A DNA stretch of 11,779 nucleotides from Porogramme epimiltina (Eukaryota > Basidiomycota > Agaricomycetes > Polyporales > Polyporaceae): positions 1-11,779 of the forward strand of contig FTLJ01001414.1 of assembly GCA_900155495.1 (NCBI GenBank). The letters are read 5' to 3'. Below, piece by piece: positions 1 to 8,380 of the stretch (positions are counted from its first letter, which is position 1; every line of letters starts with the position of its first letter). The notes under the pieces were generated by a model, which was given only the letters and a program-made list of their open reading frames with translations, was not told the origin of the DNA and did no database searches. The translations under genes and the position numbers were made by a program.

Positions 1-500
1 AGGAGGGGAGGACGGAAAAGGAAACGATAGCGCACGCCGTTACAGATAGAGAGGGCCGCTTGAGCGAAATGTAGATCATCTAGGACCGATAGGGAGCGGA
101 TACGATGGGATTCGGTGGCGAGGATGGGGAAGGCGCCCCCCAAAAACGCCGTGTGAGTGAAATCTAGCTCCAAGGGTGACTCCGCTGAGCGGGAAAGGAT
201 AAGGTTGAACCACTTCATAGCGTTTTCCTTCGTCCTGATTGTAATTGCTGGTGGCTCGTCTTCATCCCAATACGTTTCGCTCGGGACATTGATGACAGTC
301 CAGAGGGTTGCCGTAGCGAGAGCAACGCCCCTCCATAAGCGACAGACAAGTATTATATGTGTCCACTTGAACCTGTTGACACTGCGGAGCCTGAGTCTCG
401 GATTGTGATGGCGTGCTAGGGAGAGCTGGCGAACATAGACGAAGATCATCGCCAAAATTTCGTTCGGAAGTTTGTAAAATCCCACAGAGCGAATCGACAT
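1..500 (-). CDS. F-box-like protein, N-terminal part (partial, runs off left edge)
   Basis: The minus strand is open from the ATG at 500-498 to the window edge (166 codons). Residues about 11-71 fit the F-box-like pattern seen in the downstream copies: LPNEILAMIFVY, then KWTHIILVCRLWRGVALATATLWTVI. F-box proteins bind Skp1 through this domain and bring substrates to a cullin-1 ubiquitin ligase. The region after it (KWFNLILSRSA, then PILATESHRIRSL) also matches the paralogues, as far as about residue 151. From there to the edge (plus strand below about position 45) the similarity is lost, although the frame stays open. The C-terminal leucine-rich part is outside the window or missing. I chose the start by alignment with the other copies; the first exon carries no in-frame ATG here. 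It may be a functional gene with a divergent middle or a rearranged copy. Confidence 0.75.
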   Translation of the reverse strand, partial: MSIRSVGFYKLPNEILAMIFVYVRQLSLARHHNPRLRLRSVNRFKWTHIILVCRLWRGVALATATLWTVINVPSETYWDEDEPPAITIRTKENAMKWFNLILSRSAESPLELDFTHTAFLGGAFPILATESHRIRSLSVLDDLHFAQAALSICNGVRYRFLFRPPL

Positions 501-503
501 GAC

Positions 504-790
504 CTGCGTGTTCAAGTTTGAACAGTCAGTACAGGCCTCGCAGGGCCATGAAGTACAGTACTGACCGCTACCACTGCGTGTGGAGACTGTTCGAAGCTCC
601 AAGGACGTTGAATGGCCTATAGGATCGCAGTGCTGTGCGAGGTGCTGAAGCCTAGTGCTCTGTGTTCAGTACGAGTGACGAGATATGTCAATTTGTTTGT
701 CGGCTGTCGCTCAATTTGAGTCTACAGGGTCAGAGCGCGAGAGTGAAGTTGCTGGCAATGGCAGAGTGCCTGCCGAGCGGAGATTGAAAT
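504..790 (-). promoter_or_regulatory. Leader of F-box copy 1, with 5' intron and conserved upstream motif
   Basis: A likely 62-nt intron runs from the donor GTCAGT at 565 down to an acceptor CAG ending at 504, three bases before the ATG. The exon end before it (GTAGCG) and the acceptor context are shared with the other copies. Read in the phase of the ATG, the upstream exon codes something like FEQSPH, matching FEQLTR and LEESPH in copies 3 and 4, but it has no ATG and is closed by TAG further up. At about 772-790 the plus strand holds a GCCGAGCGGAGATTGAAAT motif, conserved upstream of the other copies. In this copy the motif reads AGATT where the others read ACATT. Confidence 0.5.
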
Positions 791-1419
791 CAGGCACCCT
801 TGCGGTCGGCGCCGCCCGAAATGGACTGGCCTTGCGCATGCGTGTTCAATGTCGACGATGCGGACGTAGCGTCGGTGCCGTCTCGCCCTGCACTGTGCAG
901 AAACCACCATCCGAAGAGTATCACAGCGCTGTCTTTGGATCACCACAGTTCTATGAAGTCACGTAGCGATCGGAAGAACGAGCGCTGAAGTCGAAGCGTT
1001 TGAACCGTATAATTCCGGGCCGGTAAGCTTTATCTCTGGGTCCGTCGGAGTGGACACCGTACGATTCTCACCTGCTTAATGACATTCTAATAGGCAGTGA
1101 GAGTATAAAGGTCGGCCCTCCTGCAGCATGCCAAGTCTTGAGGGCAACATGAACTTCTACTGAGGCCTCGCCCCCACCCCATTTCCTAGACGGCGGCCTT
1201 CTGTTGGTGGATTACCCCATGACGTAAGTCCACTTCGAATGTAGCTGCGGTAGTGCTTGACGTACAACATATCAGTCTTCGTATACAATGCCCCTTGGCA
1301 ATTATGTGTCATGAATGGCTGATGGAGGCCTGTGCTGCGGCAAACTCGGTGCTATAAGAAACCGCGAGTTCTTGCCAGCCTGAGGCTCTTTAGCGGCTAC
1401 CCCCACGACTCCCGCACCT
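566..1419. other. Divergent spacer between F-box copy 1 and the BTB gene
   Basis: This stretch separates two genes transcribed away from each other. The left 220 bases are the F-box leader described separately. From about 800 to 1100 I see no convincing coding region; the short open frames overlap each other on both strands and resemble nothing known to me. TATAAA occurs at 1104-1109 and TATAAG at 1353-1358. An ATG at 1219 is followed at once by a strong donor (GTAAGT at 1224). A pyrimidine-rich acceptor CTCTTTAG ends at 1393. A 5'-UTR intron at about 1224-1393 in the BTB gene is therefore possible but unproven. Confidence 0.4.
1104..1109 (+). promoter_or_regulatory. Candidate TATA box of the BTB gene
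   Basis: TATAAA sits in GAGTATAAAGG on the plus strand, about 310 bases before the BTB start codon. If this is the core promoter, the transcript would carry a short upstream frame at 1149 (ATGAACTTCTACTGA) and possibly a 5'-UTR intron starting at 1224. The alternative is TATAAG at 1353-1358, only about 65 bases before the ATG, which would give a simple short leader. The sequence alone cannot decide between them. Confidence 0.3.
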
Positions 1420-3180
1420 ATGTCAGAGACTGCAAGCGCTTCCTGCTCTAAGCCAGAGAAGGAGCTGACGAAGAATCAAAAGCGCCGACAGAAAAGGAAT
1501 CACAGGAAGTATGGCCTGAGGTCAGATTCGCCTCCGCCTGAAAGCTCTGGGGAGGTAAGTCCAATTGCCATTGCACGAACCGGGGAAGGCTGTTCCTAAT
1601 GAGGCTTATGGTTAGGATACACCGCGGCCCTCCACGCCGCAGGAGGATAAATCGCCTACTCCCCCTCAAGCTGCAGCCCCTCGTGCAGCTGAGATACCGG
1701 CGCTGCAGCATGCAACAATGCCTGAGGTGTATCACTTTGCGCTGAACTCGAGTATCTTGTCAGGGACTTTTGAGGACCTCATCGTTCACGCGCCGTCGAG
1801 GCGCTTCTCCGCCGGTCGAGCCGGTGTCGTGCAAGCCTTGTTTGCAAACAGCGCCGTCTTGCAGAAATGCCTTCCGCGCTTTGAGATACGTATGTACTTC
1901 CATATCCCTCTGCGACCGTAGCTTACAACCTATGTAATCCCCATACGTACACCACTGCTTAGTGGGTATCTTCATAGACGCGCCCCCTGTTGTTTGGCCG
2001 CCGCCGCCCGGTTATTATGAAAGTCCCGAGGACAGCGATCTCGACGATGCTGATAATGATATCGAAGAGCGAGAAGACTCTGAGGAACACGGCGAGGCGG
2101 ATCCTCCGTCACCTGCTCAACATGTAGCCCAGCCAGCAGACGTCGTCGAGTTCGCGAACGAGGGCGGCGGGGGCACGGCACGAGATCCTGCAGCTGTTAC
2201 CGAAGAAATGACTTCGAAGGAAAAGCCCTTGGTCTGTCTTGCTACATTTTACATTGCGAATTACCATGGCTCAACTGTGACGTTTCAAGGAGCCATTGCT
2301 ACCAGAGAGACAACCTTCGTCGTCCAAGCCTGAGATACGGACTCGTTCCGTTCCGCGGTCCGCGGATACAAATGACTATCCCCACAGCTTCTCACACCGG
2401 CACCGCAGCTTGCGCCCTGTGCTTGTGGTGGATGCTGCATTCCGAACGTGGGTTTCTCTAAACTAACGCGCTTATACTCTAACTGATCATTCCCTTAACG
2501 AATTAGACTCCGTGCTTTCGTCTTCTATGCATACACGAGCCGGATCGCATTTACTCCCCTACGATCCCAGGGTTTCATCTACCACGATGATGGAGAAAAC
2601 CCAGCTCAATTTCCCGTGTGCTCTCCAAAGTCAATGTATAGGTTCGCGGTGAAGGTCTGAGCTCTGTTCATAATATACTAGACGGCTGTGAATCACTCTA
2701 ACGCTCATCTTCCCACCGCGTCATCAGCATTCGATGGAAGAGTTACGTATACAAGCGGGCGCGGATATACAACTCAAACTCTCCACTCAGAACGTCATCG
2801 AGGAGCTCTTCTCCCCGTTTACTTGTCGGTTCGTACCAGGCCCACGCTTGCCTGGTGGCACTCTTGGTCGGATGCTTACTACAGGTTGTCTTCCCTCCAG
2901 ATTCCCCGAAATTCAGGACATGGAGCTCGATTTCTTGGTGCGGCACATGGGCCATCCCGATGTTGTCGTGCGGCTTCCAATATGGATAGACCGCTTCGCG
3001 CGTGGGGAGCTACCTGAGTGCAAGGACGTATTTGGGAGGCTGATTACGAAGTTGGCATGTGCTGTCGGGACTCAATGGCCAACCAGCGGAGGTCACTTGA
3101 CATGTCCCAGAGGATGTCCTATGGCGACTATGCGTGCACAGCGCAGGTGCAATACGTGCGGTTTCGTAGCCATGTATTGA
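1420..3180 (+). CDS. BTB/POZ domain protein (seven exons, 454 aa)
   Basis: Exons by reading frame and splice signals: 1420-1554, 1616-1889, 1963-2231, 2290-2447, 2507-2654, 2728-2828, 2901-3180. All junctions keep phase and give one 454-codon frame ending in TGA. The N terminus has a basic cluster (residues 18-30, KNQKRRQKRNHRK) that could be a nuclear signal. Residues about 88-135 (FALNSSILSGTFEDLIVHAP, then ALFANSAVLQKCLPRFE) fit the first half of the BTB fold as found in Agaricomycete BTB proteins. An acidic insert follows (about 156-181). The second half resumes at VVDAAFRT and LRAFVFYAYTSRIAFTPLRS (about 272-301). SPKSMYRFAV and STQNVIEELFSPF, then RFPEIQDMELDFLVRHM, are the usual downstream helices. 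The C terminus has CPRGC and CNTC (Cys430, 434, 445, 448), a possible zinc-binding knuckle. BTB domains mediate dimerisation and often cullin-3 binding. The gene is convergent with F-box copy 2, 164 bases apart. The exon 4 donor (GTGGGT at 2448) was chosen over GTTTCT at 2452 because only the former restores the BTB frame. Confidence 0.8.
2829..2900 (+). other. In-frame 72-nt intron of the BTB gene
   Basis: Donor GTTCGT follows TGTCG at 2828. The branch-like GCTTACTAC is at about 2874-2882 and the acceptor CCTCCAG ends at 2900. Removing it joins FTCR to FPEIQDM, which matches the family pattern FTSRYPE. Its length is a multiple of three and it has no stop, so a retained-intron transcript would stay open and add 24 residues. 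Confidence 0.65.
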
Positions 3181-3344
3181 GAACGGGACTTTGATGAAAT
3201 CTGTCAGTCTGTCGTCTTTTGCGCTAATTGGTCATCATCAATTGTCTCCTTTGTGTGCACTACCACGCCAGAGTTTTTATGAGCGGTATGTATACAAAAA
3301 CAATGCATCGCCGCTACGTAGGTGGATCGAAAGCGATTAAGAAT

Positions 3345-5073
3345 CTAGTAAGTGCCATCTATCCCCCAATCGAAACGGCCTACATGACTCGATATTTCAG
3401 ACGCATACCGCTCCATGGTTTTGTCACCTTCATCCACCTCCCCCTCGTCTATACATGTTAGACCCATGTCCAGCTTCTCCAGTTGAGGCAAGCCGTACGA
3501 TGCGCGCAGTCGCAGCACACCGATTATGGTCTCTGCTAGTCCGCGCTCCCAATACACGTACGTGGTGTCGAGCACGCGCAGGCGGGGACATGCTGGTTTG
3601 TCGTAGGCTCCCACGCCGGCTTCCGCGTCCGCACCCGTCCTGACAGGCGTCAGGCCGAGTGCACAGACCATGCTAAGGATGGAGCCTTTCCCGGTGACGT
3701 AGAGAGTCTCGAGGCTGTTGAAAGCGCCGAAGAGCTCGAGCCAGGGAAGCGTGCCCTTGACCTCATCAAACTCGCCGTGGATGTCTAGCGTGGTGAGCGG
3801 GGACTGAGCGCAAAGCGTACGGAGCGCAGCGAGGCATGCTGGGAGGTCGCTGCACTGGTAAGTGTTGTGGAGGACCTTGAGGGTCAGCTTCGTCGTGGGG
3901 GAGCGCATCTGTAGGCGCGGCGACTCCTGCCAATTTTGGATGGTCCCTTTTGTGAGCGAACTGAAGATGGGGAGGTGGCGGGGATCGGGGAGTGGGACCG
4001 TGGAGATGAAAGTGTTGTAGACATCGACGAGAGGACCAGCTGGGTGGTTGATTGCGCCGGTGACTCGAAGGGTAGTGATGGCGGGGACATAAACGTGTGA
4101 GAGGAAGCGGCGTGTAAGGGCTGGTGCGTCTCTGAGGACGAGTTTTTGGAGCTTGCTGGGGGCAATTGTTCGCGTTTCCGGCGCTGGGGATCCGTCGACA
4201 AGCATGCTGAGCACGAAGTGGAGCTGAAGCTCTACGAGGTTTGGACATCCTACGAGAACGTCGAGGAGGTTGTTGAGTGATGTCGGGTGGCCATCAAACG
4301 AGCAGAACCTGAGGTCGAGACGCTCTAGCTGCGGGTAGATGGACGTCGAGGCGCTATGAAGGATGAAATTTGAAAGGCGGAGGATCCGCAGAGACGGATA
4401 CCGTTCAGGGGTGATTTTGGCGCGTCGCTCCGGGGGTGATTCAGGTCGGCTAGCACTATACTTTAGTTCGGAGCTATGATCGTAAAGCATGTCAAGCTCC
4501 ACGGCAGCTGGGAGGTCTAATTCTAGCACTGTGAGCGCCGTTTGCGCGAATTGTGGAGTGTTCATGTCTGGGGCCGTCAGGGACCGGATACGATGGGACT
4601 CGGCCACGAGGATGGGGAGGGCTACATTGGCGTACGCCGTGCGAGTGAAAACTAGCTCCAAAGGCATCTTTGCAGAGCGGGAAAGCGTTAGGGTTAACCG
4701 CTTCAAAGAGGTAACCTGAGACTGGCTGATGATCGTTGGATCCCTGTGATGGGGATCTTGAGACAGATCCGACGTCCTCGGGATGTCGATGGAGGTCCAG
4801 AGGGCCGCCGTAGCGAGAGCTACACCTCTCCAAAGTTGACAAACGAGCATTATACGAGTCCATTCGAGGCCATCCCGTGGCACGGGCTTTGATCGGAAGT
4901 ATGGCTTTGTTCGGACACATTGGCGAAAGTAGATGAAGATTGTCGCCAAAAGTTCATCTGGTAATCCGTTGACTCCTGAACGATTCACCATGGCCTGCAC
5001 ATTTCAGTACGGAGAGTCAGCACAATTTCTTATGGCAGAGGTCAACGAAAGTGCAGAGTTAGTGACTCACCAT
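3345..5073 (-). CDS. F-box-like/LRR protein (copy 2, intact)
   Basis: The main exon runs from 4994 to the stop TAG at 3345-3347. It gives 548 residues from the ATG at 4991. A leader intron (5070-4995, GTGAGT to GTGCAG) directly follows an in-frame ATG at 5073-5071, so the first residues may be M-A-M-V instead. Residues about 9-70 are the F-box-like domain: GLPDELLATIFIYF, then WTRIMLVCQLWRGVALATAALWTSIDI. After a variable segment (72-96) come irregular leucine-rich strands, for example PQLERLDLRFCSFDG, CPNLVELQLHFVLSML, LQKLVLRDAP and CPRLRVLD, which would form the substrate-binding surface. The tail ends in HVGRFDWGI. The expected role is a substrate adaptor of an SCF ubiquitin ligase; the target is unknown. 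It is convergent with the BTB gene. No break was seen, so this is one of two complete F-box copies. Confidence 0.85.
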
Positions 5074-5404
5074 TACTTTTAGACGGGGAGGCCCTTTTAA
5101 GTTCGAGGCTTGGCTACAGATGCACTGTCGGCCTGTCTTCGTCGACGCGAAGGGATTCGGGCAATTTGCTCAGGAGTCGATTTGAGGCGGAGTTCGCAGC
5201 GCAGACTTTGCCGCCTCGGCGGACTGTGACAGAGCCGGGCGGACATTGAAATAAAGTGCTCTCGTGCCAGACTCCGGTGGCGCTCGGAGAAATCCAAACC
5301 ATCGCTTCTGTTTGTTCGCCTCTAGTTCCCTGGCTTGAGTTCTGGTTGGGGTGTGTTCCTTTGTCAGTTTCTGGCAACCCAATATTCCACTCTAATAGTC
5401 TGTC
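4995..5404 (-). promoter_or_regulatory. Leader and 5' flank of F-box copy 2
   Basis: A 76-nt intron spans 5070-4995 with donor GTGAGT and acceptor TGCAG. An ATG abuts the donor. The upstream flank aligns with those of copies 3 and 4. A CCGCCTCAAATCGA block is on the minus strand near 5190, and GCCGGGCGGACATTGAAAT is at 5234-5252 on the plus strand. A distal stretch with TTCGCCTCTAGTTCCC and TTCTGGTTG lies at about 5315-5347. The minus strand of the motif reads ATTTCAATGTCCGC and contains an ATG that opens a 49-codon frame ending at 5097. I treat this as a possible upstream ORF, not a gene. Homology to the other flanks stops at about 5404, where BTB-derived sequence begins. Confidence 0.5.
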
Positions 5405-5410
5405 ATCGCG

Positions 5411-5552
5411 CTCGGTTGCTAGACGCTTACTATAGGAGGTTTTCTTGCTCTCAAACTCTCCGAGATTCAAGACATGGAGCTCGAATGACGACTATGCGTG
5501 TACAGAGGCACGTGTACGATTTCGTGGCGTTTCGTGGCCATGTACTATTGAG
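5411..5552 (+). pseudogene. BTB gene relic 1 (last-exon fragment with internal deletion)
   Basis: The plus strand matches the end of the BTB gene's last intron and the start of its last exon. CGCTTACTATAGGAGGTTTTC corresponds to ATGCTTACTACAGGTTGTC at about 2873, and GAGATTCAAGACATGGAGCTCGA corresponds to 2908-2930. It then jumps to GACGACTATGCGTGTACAG, equal to about 3121 onward, and continues through TTTCGTGGCCATGTACTATTGAGG into the BTB 3' flank. About 190 bases of the exon (2931-3120 equivalent) and all earlier exons are missing. The frame is destroyed. Its left side is joined straight to the F-box copy 2 flank. Confidence 0.75.
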
Positions 5553-5752
5553 GACGAAACTATGATGGACTGACCCGGAATTGTCAGTCCGTCGTCCTTT
5601 GTACATGCAATGTATTGCGTTGGACCCAACCAAGTGTCCGCCTCGTGTGCACCGCCTAGACGAGAAATGACGCCAGGCGGGAGTTTTTATCAGCAGTACA
5701 TATACATAAACATATCAGCGGTGCGTTTACGGATCGACGGCCGGTCACGGAA

Positions 5753-7436
5753 CTACCACCCCCACTCGAAACGGCCTACAAGATCCAACACTTCATCTTC
5801 ATACCTGTCTATAGTCTCGTCATACTCATCCGCGTCCTCCTCCTCGTAGCATTGTAGACTGAGGGTCAGCATCTCCAGCTGTGGTAAACCGTACTTTTCA
5901 CGTAATCGCAACACACCGGTTAAGGCTTCCACCAGCCCCCGCTCCCAACACATGTGCCCGATGAAGAGCTCGCGGAGGTGAGGACACGCTGGTGTATCGT
6001 CGACTTCCGTGTCTGCGTCGTCATCCATCTTTACGGGTGTGTGGCCGAGTGCGCAGAGCATGGGGATGGTGGAGCCAATCCCCTTGACCTTGAGAGACTT
6101 GAGGTTACCGAAAACACCGAAGAGTTCGCGCCAGGGACGCGTGCCGTGGATCTCGTCGAGGTCGCCGTCGATCTCTAGCGTGGTGAGCGGCGACTCGAAA
6201 CAGAGTATGCGAAGCGCGACGAGGCACGATGGAAGGTCACTGAGCCCGTCAGAGAGGGCCTGGAGGGATAGTTTGGTGGTGGGGGAGGACAACTGTAGAA
6301 GCGACGGTCCATGGTTTTCAATTGTCGCTTGTGTGAGTGAGCGGAAGATGGGAAGGTGACGGGGTTTGGGAGGAGGGACCATGACGATTAGAGCGTTAAG
6401 GACGTCAAAGACAGGATCGGGATCGTCAACTATGCCAATGACTCGAAGGGTGGTAGCGGTGGGAATGGAAATGTGGTCGAGGAAACGGTGTGTGAAGAGT
6501 GGGACGTCTCGGAGGACGAGTGTTTGGAGTTTTAGGAGGAAGATTGTCCGTGAAGCCGGGGGTGGAGCACCGTCGGTGAGCATGCTGAGGACGAAGTGGA
6601 GTTGAAGCTCTACGAGGTTTGGACATCCTACCAGAGCGTCGAGAAGGTTGCTGAGCGATGCAAGGTGGCCATCAAACGAGCAGAACCTGAGGTCTAAACG
6701 CTCTAGCTGCGGGTAGATGGACGCTGAGGCGTTATGGAGGGTAAATTTTGAGAGGCGGAGGATCCGCAGAGACGGATACCGTTCGGAGGTGATTTTGGCG
6801 CGTCGCTCCGGGGGTTGTTCGGGCCGGCTATCGACGTTCTTCAGTGTAGAGTCTTCGTCGTATAGCATATTGAGCTCCATGATAGCTGGGAGAGAACCGG
6901 ATCTGTTGGTTGTAGAGTGTCTGAGTCTGGAAACGTTAAGGACCGGATCCGGCGGGATTCGGTAGCAAGGATAGGGAGGGCTGCGGTGCCATACTCTGGG
7001 CGAGCGAAGACCAACTCTAAAGGCATTCTTGCAGAGCGGGAGAGGATTAGATTGAGCCACTTCAAAGCGGTATTCTCTTTCGGGCCGGTGGTCGTTGAAT
7101 GCCAGTAACGGTAGCTGTTATACTGAGGGTCCAGTAGTGCTGGTCTTGGGATATCGATCATGGTCCAGAGGGCCGCAGTGGCGAGAGCTACCTCTCTCCA
7201 AAGTCGGCAGACAAGCATCAAATGAGTCCAGGTAAAGGCACATAGAGCCCTGGGCTTGTCTCTCTGGAATAGTCCTCTCTGGAAGATTTGGCGACAGTGG
7301 ATGAAGATCATCACCAAAAGTTCGTCCGGTAGTCTATTGACTCCTGAACGAGTCGTCATGGCCTACGCGTTCATGTTAGGAGAGTCAGTTTCGTACGGTA
7401 CAGCTCTACATTATTGTAGAGAAAACTACTGACCAT
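5753..7436 (-). pseudogene. F-box-like/LRR copy 3, frameshifted by a ~19-nt deletion
   Basis: The first part runs from the ATG at 7359, or from an ATG at 7436 joined through a 71-nt leader intron (7433-7363, GTCAGT to GCGTAG). It codes a good F-box (RLPDELLVMIFIHC, then WTHLMLVCRLWREVALATAALWTMIDI) and on to TFPDSDTLQPTDPVLS. The frame then leaves the family pattern and stops at 6841. The leucine-rich part continues in another frame from PAIMELNMLYDED to LVGRFEWGW, with the stop at 5753. Compared with copies 2 and 4, about 19 bases are missing at about 6888-6894, removing the VLQLDL stretch. No intron of plausible size would repair it. What could be made is a 172-residue F-box-only protein with about 15 foreign residues at its end. 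An LRR-only product would need internal initiation. The rest of both halves is free of stops, so the break looks recent. Confidence 0.75.
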
Positions 7437-7742
7437 TCCTGTTAGGCGGGTAAGCTGTTCGAACCTCGAGACGTGACTCTAAATGCTTTTCGTGTGGCCC
7501 CGCGCTAGACGTGTCCTAAATCGATTAGAGGCGGAGTTTGCGGAGTATGGGTTGCCGACCTTCCGCGACATGCCACATCAAAGCGGACATTGAAATGAAG
7601 TGGTCTCCGATAGGGCTGTAGGCCGTAGGCTGCCAAGACTCTGCCACAACTTCTTGCTCGCCTCTAACTCCCCTGCTTCAGTTCTGGTTGAAATGCATTT
7701 GCTCGTCGGTCCGTCGCACGCCAAGATTCCACAGCGATATGA
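7363..7742 (-). promoter_or_regulatory. Leader and 5' flank of F-box copy 3
   Basis: The 71-nt intron (7433-7363) has donor GTCAGT, a CTAAC branch-like site 10-15 bases before the acceptor, and acceptor GCGTAG. An in-frame ATG ends the upstream exon. GCGGACATTGAAATGAAGTGG is at about 7583-7603 on the plus strand and AGAGGCGGAGTTTGCGGA is near 7528. The distal TTGCTCGCCTCTAACTCCCC and TTCTGGTTG elements are at about 7654-7690. Similarity with the copy 2 and 4 flanks ends near 7742, where the GC-rich block begins. Confidence 0.5.
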
Positions 7743-7818
7743 CAGGCCGGGCCCCAGGCCCTGGATTCTAGGAAGCCCGGCCCCGGGCGATCTTAGACTC
7801 CTAGTAAGGGCTTGGTGG

Positions 7819-8050
7819 AGGCCAGAGCCGGGCTCCTGACACAGTTCAAGACCCCGAGCCTGACCTGCAGGCATGAAATTTCTGAGGCAGTACTTTTCTA
7901 CACTCTAGAGGACGCGGATGTGCCATACGGGCGGGGTAAATGGGCTGAGGCGTGAGCGATAGAGGTGGCTGCCTAGGACACGGTGGAGCAGGAGCGACGG
8001 AGGAAGGCGAGCTAGGGAGCAGTGGGAGCCTGGAGGTGAAGGTTGAAGCC
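7819..8050. repeat. Interspersed repeat, copy a
   Basis: Shared with 11020-11245. The common words, in order, are CCGAGCCTGAC, TTTCTGAGGCA followed by TACTTTT, GGCTGCC followed by AGGACAC, GTGGAGCAGGAG, and GGAGG followed by TGAAG. Spacing is similar but with small indels, so the copies are not recent. No coding potential was seen in either. Confidence 0.6.
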
Positions 8051-8084
8051 CGGGCAAGTGGCCGTATGCACGCACAGTGCTCAA

Positions 8085-8380
8085 CACGTAGGTTCAGGTT
8101 AAAGAAGTTCTAGGTGCGTCTGCGTGCGGCTCTTACCTCCGTCCACCCAGCTCATGTTGTTGTGCAGGTCATGATTGCAGGGCAGTGTCCCCGTCCTTTC
8201 TGGCACGCCTACTCTTCCGCCAGGCCCCAACTGCCAAGCCTTACTGGGGGGACGGGCACTCGGGCGCGTCCAACCGCTTTGAGCCGTTCGCACAGGGCCG
8301 CCCCACGGAGCTTTCCGACCTCACAACAAGGCACCGGTCCAGCACGCCTGTGCCCGACTCGAATCACTCGATATGTACAT
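8085..8380 (+). other. Possible captured exon pair of an unrecognised gene
   Basis: Inside the GC-rich block a good intron can be drawn at 8112-8168: donor GTGCGTCTGC, CTTAC branch-like site, acceptor TTGTTGTGCAG. Splicing joins a short open frame (VQVKEVL) to one reading HDCRAVSPSFLARLLFRQAP, then KPYWGDGHSGASNRFEPF, then GRPTELSDLTTRH. The composition is protein-like and unlike the surrounding non-coding DNA. I do not recognise the protein. There is no start in the first piece and no clear gene end. A fragment of a host gene carried by the element is one reading; chance is another. Confidence 0.2.

Noticed and set aside
722..988. Three overlapping short frames on both strands around 685-988
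   Set aside because: They overlap one another, have no recognisable motif, and sit in the F-box 5' flank and divergent spacer.
1962..2333. Stand-alone 123-residue acidic protein
   Set aside because: Most of it is exon 3 of the BTB gene. The part after 2231 reads into an intron (GTCTGT to TTTCAAG), after which the true frame continues.
2452..2506. Donor GTTTCT at 2452 for BTB intron 4
   Set aside because: It gives the wrong phase for LRAFVFYAY. The donor GTGGGT at 2448 restores the BTB frame with the same acceptor.
2734..3180. Independent 148-residue gene beginning at the ATG at 2734
   Set aside because: It is the C-terminal part of the spliced BTB protein. CAT TCG directly before it continues the preceding exon in phase, and it contains a 72-nt intron.
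3766..4248. Long open frame on the minus strand inside F-box copy 2, with look-alikes at 6426-6626 and 9569-9790 (all beginning MSKPR)
   Set aside because: They overlap the F-box/LRR genes in a shifted frame on the same strand. They are similar only because the underlying gene is conserved, and they are proline/arginine-rich with no recognisable domain.
4992..5000. GTG at 5000 as the start of F-box copy 2
   Set aside because: GTGCAG here is the acceptor of the leader intron shared by all copies. The start is the ATG at 4991, or the one at 5073 before the intron.
5097..5297. Basic 49-66 residue frame upstream of F-box copy 2 as a gene
   Set aside because: It lies in the non-coding flank shared by the copies, and the frame is not kept in copies 3 and 4. 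At most it is an upstream ORF.
7905..8293. Short minus-strand frames in the GC-rich block
   Set aside because: They show low-complexity composition, no domain, and no conservation in the second copy of the repeat.
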